From NCBI GenBank assembly GCA_011330835.1, contig DRPO01000322.1, positions 1 through 5,969 on the forward strand: DNA of 5,969 nt, given 5' to 3'. How positions within the stretch are numbered: the stretch's first letter is position 1; each line of letters starts with the position of its first letter. This document shows positions 1 through 5,645 of the stretch, piece by piece. The stretch comes from Gammaproteobacteria bacterium (lineage in GTDB: Bacteria; Pseudomonadota; Gammaproteobacteria; UWMA-0217). The position numbers and the translations under genes were made by a program. The notes beneath the pieces are model-generated. The model had not been told where the DNA came from, did not search any database, and saw only the letters and a program-made list of their open reading frames with translations.

Positions 1-55
1 GGGTGATGGTGGCGACGCCATTGCCGGTTTTTTCCGTATGGGCGTTTTTGCTCAT
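1..55 (-). CDS. Unidentified protein, N-terminal 18 codons only
   Basis: An ATG at 55-53 opens a minus-strand frame that runs off the left edge of the window. The visible start is MSKNAHTEKTGNGVATIT, hydrophilic with no signal peptide or membrane segment so far. The ATG overlaps the stop codon of the upstream remnant as ATGA (55-52), a classic translational-coupling junction, which supports this start even though no strong Shine-Dalgarno is visible (only a GGA at 66-64). I do not recognise the protein from 18 residues. The coupling suggests it once belonged to an operon with the glutamate synthase-like gene upstream; whether it is still expressed, perhaps from the thiD-thiE transcript, cannot be seen here. 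Confidence 0.5.
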   Translation of the reverse strand, partial: MSKNAHTEKTGNGVATIT

Positions 56-249
56 GGTTGCTGTCCGTAGAGTTCGTCGAGCGGGATCGAGAGCTCTTTT
101 TCGTTGACGATGCGGGCGTGCGAGCGCCGCGGTTCCCGCACGCCGCGGGAATGGGCGATCACACCAATTTCATAGCACATATTTTGCACATAGTTTTTGA
201 TCCGCACGGCCTTGATCGCGGGATCGAGCTCTTTTTGCAGCCGGGGTCT
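52..249 (-). pseudogene. C-terminal remnant of an FMN-binding glutamate synthase-like protein
   Basis: A minus-strand frame of about 65 residues ends with TGA at 54-52. It reads like the extreme C-terminus of the glutamate synthase domain family (GltB-like/GlxD-like FMN proteins): a KELDPAIKAVRIKNYVQNM segment (codons near 231-175), then EIGVIAHSRGVREPR, then HARIV and a final PLDELYG. In the family this tail follows the TIM-barrel FMN domain of roughly 400 residues, none of which is present. The frame stays open upstream to the thiE stop (327-325), but the extra residues come from a palindromic repeat and low-similarity DNA, and there is no good start codon or ribosome site. I read it as a 5'-truncated relic. 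The family call rests on recognised tail motifs, not on a search. A short expressed ORF coupled to thiE is a less likely alternative. Confidence 0.58.
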
Positions 250-251
250 CG

Positions 252-283
252 ATTCCGGGTCTTCGCTCCACTCAGCCCGGAAT
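252..283. repeat. Short palindromic repeat (hairpin) downstream of thiE
   Basis: Perfect 8-bp arms ATTCCGGG (252-259) and CCCGGAAT (276-283) flank a 16-base spacer, followed by GACGAG. This ATTCCGGG...CCCGGAATGACG layout resembles the dispersed extragenic palindromes found in many proteobacterial genomes. It lies 42 bases beyond the thiE stop and exactly where similarity to the glutamate synthase tail ends. It could protect or end the thiD-thiE transcript, though no T-tract follows on the minus strand. It may also mark the recombination point that truncated the neighbouring gene. Confidence 0.55.
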
Positions 284-324
284 GACGAGAGGGAGTTCTC
301 TCGGTTTGGGGTCTTCGGCTCGGC

Positions 325-942
325 TCATTCAAACAATGAGCGGAACGAGGCGGCGGCTTTGGCGATGTCTCCGCTGCGCCAGAGGCTGCTGATGACGGCG
401 ATCATGCTGGCGCCGGATTGAATCAGGCGGGGGGCGTTGTCCAGGGTGATGCCGCCGATGGCGCAGGCTGGAGTGGGTTGGGTGCGCCAGGTTTCGAGCA
501 GCTTGGGTTCGGCGCGGGCGGCGTCGGGCTTGGTTGGCGAAGGGTAGAAGCTGCCGAAGGCGATATAGTCGGCGCCTTGTCGCTGGGCTTGTCGGGCGCG
601 TTGCGGGTCGTTGTAGCAGGAAACGCCGATCAGCGCTTGCGGGCCCAGCAGGCGGCGGGCGGCGGCGATGTCGCCATCGTTTCGCCCGAGGTGGACGCCG
701 TCGGCGCCGATGGCGGCGGCGAGAGCCGCGTCGTCGTTGATGATAAGCGTGGCGTGGTAGCGGTCGCAGAGTGCGCGCAGGCGTTGGGTTTCGGTTCTTT
801 GCTGGTCGGGGTCGCCGGATTTGTTGCGGTATTGCAGCAGCCTCAGGCCGGCGCGCAGGGCTTGTTCGACATCGGACAGCAGTCGGTCGCCGCGATGTTG
901 GCCGGTGATGGCGTAGAGGCCGCGAAGCCGGTTGTCAGTCAT
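325..942 (-). CDS. thiE: Thiamine phosphate synthase
   Basis: Joins HMP-diphosphate and the thiazole phosphate (HET-P or its carboxylated form) to give thiamine phosphate, releasing pyrophosphate; cytoplasmic TIM barrel. The 205-residue product has the family motifs in order: GLYAIT at 8-13, LLQYRNK at 35-41 (usually LQYRxK), INDD at 68-71 for Mg/pyrophosphate binding, GVHLGRND at 82-89, IGVSCYND at 105-112, DYIAFGSFYPSPTKP at 125-139, and a late AIGGIT and MIAVIS phosphate-binding region. Length is normal. The frame is open up to 1005, but I chose ATG at 942 because the protein then begins 7 residues before the first conserved strand; the longer form adds only low-complexity residues translated from within thiD. 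It overlaps the thiD stop by 8 bases, so the two are probably translationally coupled. No strong ribosome site is visible. Confidence 0.95.
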   Translation of the reverse strand: MTDNRLRGLYAITGQHRGDRLLSDVEQALRAGLRLLQYRNKSGDPDQQRTETQRLRALCDRYHATLIINDDAALAAAIGADGVHLGRNDGDIAAARRLLGPQALIGVSCYNDPQRARQAQRQGADYIAFGSFYPSPTKPDAARAEPKLLETWRTQPTPACAIGGITLDNAPRLIQSGASMIAVISSLWRSGDIAKAAASFRSLFE

Positions 943-1750
943 TGTTGTCGTCAATCCAGAACAGCCGGTTGGGGATGAGTTGGCCCATGCCGAGATGGGA
1001 GCCACGCTGGAGCGCGCGCCAGGTGTACTGCTGGGCGGCCTTGATCGCGGCGACGGGTGCTTGTTGCTGGGCCAGAAGGCCGGCGATGGCGGAGGCCAGC
1101 GTGCAGCCGGAACCGTGATAGGTGTTGGGCAGGCGCGGCCAGCGGTATTCGTCGAGCTTGCGGTTGTCGCCGTACAGGGTATTGACCACTTCGGGGGTTT
1201 TGCGGTGAGCGCCGGTGACGAGCGCGTAGTCGCAGCCGTGGGAGAGTAGGCCCATGGCGGCGGCGTCGAGCGAATCGCTGCCCCGGATCAGCGCCAGGGT
1301 TTCGGGGCTGTTGGGGGTGATGACCGTGGTCTGGGGGAGGATCAGTTCGAGCAGCGCCTCGATCACGGCCTCGTCCGCCAGTTCGGCGCCGCCGCCCGCC
1401 GCGATCACCGGGTCGAGAATGACGGGTACGCCGGGATAGTCGCGCAGGATTGTCGCGACGGATTCCACCACCAGCGGCGTGGGCATGACGCCGAGCTTGA
1501 AGGCGCTGACCGGGATGTCTTCCAGCACCGCGCGGGCCTGTTCGATAATCAGCGTTGGCTCCACCGGCAGCACGTCATGCACGTTGCAAGTCGTCTGGAC
1601 TGTCAGGCAGGAAGCGATCGGCGCGGTGTGGCAGCCCATGCTGGCGATGGCCTCGATATCCGCCTGAAGGCCGGCGCCTCCGGTCGGGTCGAGGCCGGAG
1701 AACGCCATAACAACCGGCGGCGCCGGGGTGTTTTTGCTTGGGGAGTGCAT
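935..1750 (-). CDS. thiD: Hydroxymethylpyrimidine / phosphomethylpyrimidine kinase
   Basis: Phosphorylates HMP and HMP-P to HMP-PP, the pyrimidine substrate of ThiE; cytoplasmic ribokinase-like fold. In the 271-residue product the N-terminal substrate/Gly motif SGLDPTGGAGLQAD is at 18-31, followed by a DPVIAAGGG strand mid-protein, TPNSPE, a VTGAH strand, and the anion-hole motif GSGCT at 213-217 with the family's cysteine at 216. The DPVIAAGGG version, rather than DPVMVAKSG, and the C-terminal QLIPNRLFW tail resemble the Pseudomonas-type ThiD rather than the E. coli one. ATG at 1750 leaves about 12 residues before the first strand; no clear Shine-Dalgarno precedes it. It is the first gene of a thiD-thiE unit, divergent from the rubredoxin gene. 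A pyridoxal-kinase-like specificity is an alternative in this superfamily, but the thiE neighbour argues for HMP-P. Confidence 0.93.
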   Translation of the reverse strand: MHSPSKNTPAPPVVMAFSGLDPTGGAGLQADIEAIASMGCHTAPIASCLTVQTTCNVHDVLPVEPTLIIEQARAVLEDIPVSAFKLGVMPTPLVVESVATILRDYPGVPVILDPVIAAGGGAELADEAVIEALLELILPQTTVITPNSPETLALIRGSDSLDAAAMGLLSHGCDYALVTGAHRKTPEVVNTLYGDNRKLDEYRWPRLPNTYHGSGCTLASAIAGLLAQQQAPVAAIKAAQQYTWRALQRGSHLGMGQLIPNRLFWIDDNND

Positions 1751-1821
1751 TTGGTTTTAGTCTAGTACATAAGATTGGCGGGCCGCCATGGCCATAGAAG
1801 TTAGCTGATGAGAATGGTGAT
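1751..1821. promoter_or_regulatory. Divergent intergenic region between thiD and rubredoxin
   Basis: These 71 bases must carry, or lie close to, the start signals of both thiD (minus) and the rubredoxin gene (plus). The thiD-proximal half is AT-richer, with TAAGAT at 1770-1775 (plus) and TAGACT on the minus strand as possible -10 elements, but neither has a good -35 at 16-18 bases. A GCCATGGC palindrome lies at 1785-1792. It is too short for, and lacks the conserved elements of, a TPP riboswitch. The call rests on position, not on a recognised site. Confidence 0.3.
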
Positions 1822-1986
1822 ATGAAAACCTGGATGTGTACCGTTTGCGGATGGATTTACGATGAAGAAAAGGGTGATGTCGAGCATGGCCTCGCGCCCG
1901 GAACGCGCTGGGAGGATGTTCCGGATGACTGGGTTTGTCCCGAATGCGGAGAAGGCAAGGAGGCGTTTGAGATGATGGAAATTTGA
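1822..1986 (+). CDS. rubA: Rubredoxin
   Basis: A 54-residue one-iron electron carrier. Its iron is held by four cysteines in two loops, CTVCG (Cys6, Cys9) and CPECG (Cys39, Cys42). The rest matches the classical small rubredoxin: WIYD at 11-14, GLAPGTRWEDVPDDWVCP at 23-40, and the acidic tail EAFEMMEI. No redox-partner domain is fused. ATG at 1822 puts Cys6 at the usual distance from the start; a weak GGTG lies just upstream. The gene is divergent from thiD, and a rubredoxin gene beside thiD is, from memory, a recurrent arrangement in beta- and gammaproteobacteria. It ends 9 bases before the convergent gmhA/diaA stop. Its partner (for example an alkane hydroxylase or a rubredoxin reductase) is not in the window, so the physiological role is open. 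Confidence 0.95.
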   Translation: MKTWMCTVCGWIYDEEKGDVEHGLAPGTRWEDVPDDWVCPECGEGKEAFEMMEI

Positions 1987-1987
1987 T

Positions 1988-2019
1988 GAGCGGCGCTATG
2001 GGGCGAACAGCCGCCGCTC
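1988..2019. terminator. Hairpin between convergent rubredoxin and gmhA/diaA ends
   Basis: GAGCGGCG (1988-1995) pairs perfectly with CGCCGCTC (2012-2019) across a 16-base loop. It starts just after the rubredoxin stop and covers the last codons of gmhA/diaA, so it could serve both converging transcripts. No run of T follows on the plus strand, and only a modest AT-rich stretch (ATCAAATTT) follows on the minus strand, so an efficient intrinsic terminator is not certain. Confidence 0.35.
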
Positions 2020-2583
2020 CAGCAAATCGCACAGGCAGTGAATGACGACCAGGTGGATTTCCTGGATGGTGGCGGTTGATTCGGCGGGAGCGCGGATCTC
2101 GGTGTCGCTGTCTCCGAGCAGTTGGGCTAGCTGGCCGCCGTCCCCGCCGGTGAGGGCGACGACGGGCATGGCCTGCCGGCGGGCCTGACGCGCGGCGGCG
2201 AGGATGTTGGCCGAGTCGCCGGAGGTGCTGATGGCGAGGAGGCTGTCGCCGGGTTTGCCGAGCGATTCGATCTGGCGGGAGAAGATTTTTTCGAAGGCGT
2301 AGTCGTTGGCGATGGAGGTCAGTGTCGAGCTGTCGGTGGTCAGGGCGATGGCGGGTAGTCCGGGGCGTTCGGTTTCGAAGCGGTTGAGCAGTTCGGAGGA
2401 GAAATGCTGGGCGTCGCCGGCGGAGCCGCCATTGCCGCAGCTCAGTATCTTGCCGCCCTGACGCAGTGTGGCGGCCAGCGTGGTTGCGGCGTTGGCGATG
2501 GCGGTCGGCAGCCGGTCTCGGGCGCGCTGCTTGGCGTCGATGCTGTCGGTAAAGCGTTGCCGGATGCGTTCCAGATCGTTCAT
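1996..2583 (-). CDS. gmhA: SIS-domain phosphoheptose isomerase / DiaA-type protein
   Basis: A 195-residue single SIS domain. GmhA converts sedoheptulose 7-phosphate to D-glycero-D-manno-heptose 7-phosphate for the LPS inner core; its paralogue DiaA binds DnaA and times replication initiation. Visible motifs: SCGNGGSAGDAQHF at 48-61, SELLNRFETERP at 63-74, ISTSGDSAN at 118-126, ALTGGDGG, and IQEIHLVVIHCLCDLL near the C-terminus. The position after lpoA-yraN is the diaA (yraO) locus, and NRFETERP...LPAIAL and the CLCDL end are DiaA-like. Yet Glu64, Gln174 and His182 fall where the catalytic Glu65, Gln172 and His180 of E. coli GmhA lie, so isomerase activity seems retained, as in the Pseudomonas protein of this locus. 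ATG at 2583 follows the yraN stop by 20 bases with no clear Shine-Dalgarno. The SIS fold is certain; the choice of role is not. Confidence 0.9.
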   Translation of the reverse strand: MNDLERIRQRFTDSIDAKQRARDRLPTAIANAATTLAATLRQGGKILSCGNGGSAGDAQHFSSELLNRFETERPGLPAIALTTDSSTLTSIANDYAFEKIFSRQIESLGKPGDSLLAISTSGDSANILAAARQARRQAMPVVALTGGDGGQLAQLLGDSDTEIRAPAESTATIQEIHLVVIHCLCDLLERRLFAP

Positions 2584-2603
2584 GGGGTCGGGAGCAATGC
2601 GGG

Positions 2604-2948
2604 TCAGGCGGTAAAGGCGCGGGGAATCCAGTTTATCCGCTGCTCCGCTTCGATGGCAACGACATCGAAGCGGCTGACGGCGTTGGGCGCATGAGCTTGT
2701 AGCCAGAGAAGCGCGGTGCGGATGAGCTTGCGCTGCTTGTGGCGGTCGATGCTGGCGGCCGCGCCGCCGTACCGGGAGGATCGGCGGTACCGCACTTCGA
2801 CGAACACGATGGTTTCGCCGTCGCGCATGATCAGGTCGATTTCTCCGAAGCGCGAGCGGTAGTTGCTGGCGATGTGCGCGAGGCCCTGGCGGCGGAGGAA
2901 TTTGAGCGCCAGCCGTTCGGCGCTGGCGCCCCGGAACAGCGTTTTCAA
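2604..2948 (-). CDS. yraN: YraN family protein (UPF0102, endonuclease-like fold)
   Basis: A 114-residue member of UPF0102, a family with a PD-(D/E)XK nuclease-like core whose biological role is not settled. Visible: an N-terminal helix with RGASAERLALKFL (6-18), then the core GEIDLIMRDG at 35-44 (Asp38) and VFVEVRYRRS at 48-57 (Glu51, with Arg rather than Lys in the E-x-K position, as in E. coli YraN), then YGGAAASI and a C-terminal RFDVVAI strand. The start is TTG at 2948: no ATG or GTG lies in frame near the N-terminus, and the next ATG (residue 41) is inside the core. The TTG is 4 bases beyond the lpoA stop, so reinitiation by ribosomes finishing lpoA is likely. The N-terminus is shorter than in E. 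coli YraN. It is the middle gene of lpoA-yraN-gmhA/diaA. Confidence 0.9.
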   Translation of the reverse strand: MKTLFRGASAERLALKFLRRQGLAHIASNYRSRFGEIDLIMRDGETIVFVEVRYRRSSRYGGAAASIDRHKQRKLIRTALLWLQAHAPNAVSRFDVVAIEAEQRINWIPRAFTA

Positions 2949-2952
2949 GGGT

Positions 2953-4734
2953 TCAAGGGTTGCCGGGCAGCGACTCGGCGACCGGTTTGCCGTGTTCGAA
3001 GCGGGCCCAGCCGAGCAGCCGGTGCACCCGGTTGCGCCGGTCGAGATAGAGGTTGCCGGACAAGCCCTGGAGTTGCAGTTGGCTGGCGGGGCTGTTGAGC
3101 AGCTTCAGGCTCAGGTTCAGCGCGTCATAGCCGAATGCGAACAGGCGGGGGTGTTGTTGCGCGATGGCGCTCAGTTCCTCGAATCCGGGTAGTTTCTCGC
3201 GCGCCGCTTCCTCGGTGTTGCGCTTGAGCAGCCAGGGGATTTCCGGAAATTCGATGCCATTGAGGTCGCCATCGGCGCTGGGGTCTTCCGCGCCGGAGAA
3301 GATGTGGGAAGTGGAGAAGACCGGCAAGTGGCCGAGAAAATGATATTTCAGCAGCGGTTTGAGCAGGCGCCCCTGTCGCGGCGTGGCGACGATAAAGATG
3401 GCGTCGGGTTCGATCTCGGCTCTATTGTCGGCGACCTTGAAGGTCTTCTGGATCACCGAGGACAGGTCGTGGTTGCGGGGGTTGAACGCGCCTTGGGCGA
3501 TGACTTCCAGCCCCACCGCGCCGGCCTGCTGCCGGAAGGCTTCGGATACCCGTTGTCCCCAATGGGAGTCTGGCGCCAGGATAGCGACGCGGCTGTATCC
3601 GCGTTCGGCGATCTTGCTGGCCGCCGCGTGCGCCTCGTCTTCGGGCAGCAGCGCGAACTGGTACAGGCCGGGGTTGAACAGGTTGACGTCGTTGCCGTAG
3701 TTGAGCGTGATGGCCGGAATGTCGGCGGCCTGACGCGTCAGCGTATCGACCTTCTGTTTGTCCATCGGGCCGAGCGCCAGCTCCGCGCCTTCGGCGGCGG
3801 CCTGTTGGTACAGCGCGGTGATATCGCCCTGCGATGAGTCGTAGACGCGGGTCAGCAACGGGCTGCCGGCGGGCAGTCGGCTCTGGGCGGCTTCGATGCC
3901 TTCGAGGATGACCTGCGAGAGCGCGCCGTAGCGTCCCAGGCGCGGGAGCAGGATCGCGATCTGATGCGGGTCGGTCGAGGCGTTGGCGAACAGGCGTTTT
4001 TCGATCTTCGGGGCGACGTAGGCGCTGGCCGGGTGGTCGGGATAGCGTCGTTGCCAGCGTTGAAAGGCGTTGCGCTGCCGTGCGCCGCTGTAGGCCTTGT
4101 CGATCAGAGCCAGCTCCAGCCAACCTTTTTCGGTGTCCGCGCGGGCGCGACCGAGGCGGTTTTGCAGTTGTTGGGGCGACAGGGTCCGCAATTCATTCCA
4201 GTATTCGAAGGTCGCCGTCATTTCGGCGGGCTCCGGCGTTTTTGGAGAGATCTGGCCGGTGGCGATCAGGCGGCGGTTGGCTTCGTTGGCCAGCGCCTCG
4301 ATTTGCTTGCGAATCGAGCGGGGCAGTTTGTCCGCGGGGAATTCCAGTTGCTTGAGAACGCCCTGGTAGTCGCCGTTGCGTCGCGCGATGCGGGCCGCCA
4401 TCAGGCGCAGTCGGGCTTTCATCGTGGGGTTCAGGCGCGACTCGTCCGTTCCCTGAACGATGGTTTCCGCCTGTTGGGGATTGCTCGCCATCCAGGCCAT
4501 TTCCGCCGCCTTGACGCGCCACGGCTCGCCCGACTCCGGCGTGGGCATCTTGCGGGCGGTGATCAGGTACATGTCCGCCGCCTGCTGGTAATTATGCGTT
4601 TTCTCGTAGTAGCGGGCCTGCTCGATCGGGGTGGTGTCGGGCGAGGGTTCGATGATTTCAGCCGACGCGATGCTCGCAAGAAAGAGCAGCAGCACAAGCG
4701 TCAGGCTTTGAACAAGGGATTGGTGTTGGCGCAT
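2953..4734 (-). CDS. lpoA: LpoA-like penicillin-binding protein activator
   Basis: LpoA is an outer-membrane lipoprotein that crosses the periplasm to stimulate PBP1A (MrcA) in peptidoglycan synthesis. This 593-residue homologue (LppC family) has an N-terminal helical, TPR-like half (about 30-245; for example YYEKTHNYQQAADMYLITA at 42-60) and a C-terminal periplasmic-binding-protein type I half (about 256-590) opening with HQIAILLPRLGRYG and including ALGPMDKQKVDTL, GYSRVAILAPDS and RLFAFGYDALNL. The start at 4734 gives a clean signal peptide with hydrophobic core at about 8-22. Unusually, it ends in ASA|E at 23-26 instead of a lipobox, and the protein contains no cysteine at all, so it looks secreted rather than lipidated. 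An upstream in-frame start (4854) would add 40 non-signal-like residues overlapping rsmI and is rejected. First gene of the lpoA-yraN-gmhA/diaA unit; divergent from rsmI. Confidence 0.9.
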   Translation of the reverse strand: MRQHQSLVQSLTLVLLLFLASIASAEIIEPSPDTTPIEQARYYEKTHNYQQAADMYLITARKMPTPESGEPWRVKAAEMAWMASNPQQAETIVQGTDESRLNPTMKARLRLMAARIARRNGDYQGVLKQLEFPADKLPRSIRKQIEALANEANRRLIATGQISPKTPEPAEMTATFEYWNELRTLSPQQLQNRLGRARADTEKGWLELALIDKAYSGARQRNAFQRWQRRYPDHPASAYVAPKIEKRLFANASTDPHQIAILLPRLGRYGALSQVILEGIEAAQSRLPAGSPLLTRVYDSSQGDITALYQQAAAEGAELALGPMDKQKVDTLTRQAADIPAITLNYGNDVNLFNPGLYQFALLPEDEAHAAASKIAERGYSRVAILAPDSHWGQRVSEAFRQQAGAVGLEVIAQGAFNPRNHDLSSVIQKTFKVADNRAEIEPDAIFIVATPRQGRLLKPLLKYHFLGHLPVFSTSHIFSGAEDPSADGDLNGIEFPEIPWLLKRNTEEAAREKLPGFEELSAIAQQHPRLFAFGYDALNLSLKLLNSPASQLQLQGLSGNLYLDRRNRVHRLLGWARFEHGKPVAESLPGNP

Positions 4735-4747
4735 ACTCGATGCATTT

Positions 4748-4763
4748 GCGGATTTGAATCCGC
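4748..4763. promoter_or_regulatory. Perfect 16-bp dyad between lpoA and rsmI, candidate operator
   Basis: GCGGATT (4748-4754) and AATCCGC (4757-4763) form perfect 7-bp arms around a TG centre. The dyad sits just downstream of the predicted lpoA -10 box and upstream of the rsmI ribosome site, a place where a dimeric regulator would block lpoA transcription. It would also form a hairpin in the lpoA 5' leader, ending 13 bases before the start codon. No known operator is recognised. Confidence 0.4.
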
Positions 4764-4765
4764 CT

Positions 4766-4794
4766 ATTCTATCCGACCCGCGAGGAGCTGTCTT
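4766..4794 (-). promoter_or_regulatory. Putative sigma70 promoter for lpoA
   Basis: On the minus strand, AAGACA (4794-4789, 4 of 6 to TTGACA), a 17-base spacer, and TAGAAT (4771-4766, 5 of 6 to TATAAT) make a plausible vegetative promoter. Transcription would begin near 4759, giving a leader of about 25 bases. The -35 box overlaps the first bases of the rsmI coding region, and the spacer covers the rsmI ribosome site. The plus-strand TATTCT at 4765-4770, a possible -10 for rsmI, covers almost the same bases, though without a good -35. Confidence 0.45.
4783..4787 (+). promoter_or_regulatory. Ribosome binding site that fixes the rsmI TTG start
   Basis: AGGAG is placed 5 bases before the TTG at 4793. 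It is the best Shine-Dalgarno match in the window. It decides between this TTG and the in-frame TTG at 4754, which has no ribosome site and falls inside the dyad and promoter region. Confidence 0.75.
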
Positions 4795-5644
4795 GAAACA
4801 AGCGAACAGATGCGAAGCCGGTACGCTTTTTGTCGTGGCGACGCCGATCGGCAACCTGGGCGATCTCAGCCCGCGGGCGCTGGAGACGCTGAAAACGGTG
4901 GATCTGGTGGCGGCCGAGGATACCCGTCACAGCGGCGCCTTGCTGAGCCATTTCGGGATTCGCAAGAAGCGGGTCAGTCTGCACAGCCACAATGAAGCAG
5001 CGCAGTCTGAACAACTGCTGGCTCGCCTGCTGGCGGGGGAGTCGGTGGCGCTGGTTTCCGACGCGGGCACGCCGCTGATCAGCGATCCCGGGTTTCCGTT
5101 GATTCGCGCCGCGCGGGAGCACGGCGTTCGCGTGGTTCCCATCCCCGGGCCGAGCGCCGTGATCGCCGCCCTGTCGGTGGCCGGCTTGCCCAGCGAGCGA
5201 TTCGCCTTCGAGGGCTTTCTGCCCGCCAAGCGCGCCGCCCGGCGTCAAAAGCTGGAGGCGCTGGCCGGCGAGCCGCGCACGCTGGCGTTCTACGAGTCTC
5301 CGCACCGGATTACCGAGATGATGAGCGATCTGGCCGATGTGCTGGGCGGCGATCGGCAAGTGTTTCTGGGGCGTGAGCTGACCAAGCTGCACGAACAGGC
5401 CTTTGCGGGAACAGCGCAAGCGGCGCTGGAATGGCTGGGCGCCGATGACCATCACCGCAAGGGCGAATTTGTCGTGATCATCGAGGGCGCTCCGGCGGCG
5501 AAAGCGTCACATTCCGACGAGGATCTGCTGCTGAAAACCCTGCTGGAGTATCTCAGCGTCAAGGATGCCTCCCACGCCGCGGCCCGGATCCTCGGCGGCT
5601 CCAGAAAGGCGCTCTACAACCGGTTGCTGGCGCTGAAGCCGTGA
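4793..5644 (+). CDS. rsmI: 16S rRNA 2'-O-ribose C1402 methyltransferase
   Basis: RsmI uses S-adenosylmethionine to methylate the ribose of C1402 in the decoding centre of 16S rRNA, next to the base methylation made by RsmH. The 283-residue product, near the 286 of E. coli, shows the tetrapyrrole-methylase-like fold: VATPIGNLGDLSPRAL at 15-30, AAEDTRHS at 40-47, VSDAGTPLISDPG at 88-100, the PGPSA loop at 118-122, EGFLPAK at 140-146, FYESPHR at 166-172, RELTK at 194-198 and KGEFVVIIEG. A C-terminal helical segment with AARILGGSRKALYNRLL matches the family's HTH-like end. The start is TTG at 4793, chosen for its AGGAG and because MKQ then opens the protein as in E. coli. Divergent from lpoA. The stop is 1 base before a palindromic repeat that could form its transcript end. 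Confidence 0.96.
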   Translation: MKQANRCEAGTLFVVATPIGNLGDLSPRALETLKTVDLVAAEDTRHSGALLSHFGIRKKRVSLHSHNEAAQSEQLLARLLAGESVALVSDAGTPLISDPGFPLIRAAREHGVRVVPIPGPSAVIAALSVAGLPSERFAFEGFLPAKRAARRQKLEALAGEPRTLAFYESPHRITEMMSDLADVLGGDRQVFLGRELTKLHEQAFAGTAQAALEWLGADDHHRKGEFVVIIEGAPAAKASHSDEDLLLKTLLEYLSVKDASHAAARILGGSRKALYNRLLALKP

Positions 5645-5645
5645 G

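Noticed and set aside
78..240. Two similar stretches (GATCGAGAGCTCTTTTT near 85-101 and GATCGAGCTCTTTTT near 222-236)
   Set aside because: They encode different residues of the remnant (KELSIP and KELDPA) and the match is short; probably coincidence of codon use rather than a repeat.
58..285. 75-codon plus-strand ORF at the left edge
   Set aside because: It opposes the glutamate synthase-like tail, whose protein motifs are on the minus strand; it starts from a weak non-ATG codon and shows no motif.
943..1005. Longer thiE with 21 extra N-terminal residues
   Set aside because: The extension lies wholly within thiD and has no family similarity; ATG at 942 gives the normal length and an 8-base overlap with the thiD stop.
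1788..1808. Six-codon leader ORF (MAIEVS) upstream of the rubredoxin gene
   Set aside because: No ribosome site and no attenuator-like hairpin or codon bias; likely chance.
1751..1821. TPP riboswitch expected upstream of thiD
   Set aside because: The gap is only 71 bases and I see no CUGAGA-type THI-box element on the minus strand.
4735..4854. Upstream extension of lpoA with LFAC, resembling a lipobox
   Set aside because: The 40 extra residues have no hydrophobic core before LFAC, have Phe at the -2 position, and overlap rsmI coding sequence and its ribosome site. The real signal peptide starts at 4734.
3964..4995. Long plus-strand open frame of 343 codons
   Set aside because: It lies antisense to lpoA and runs into rsmI out of frame. 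Its composition (Arg/Gly/Val-rich, no motifs) is that of a shadow frame in GC-rich DNA.
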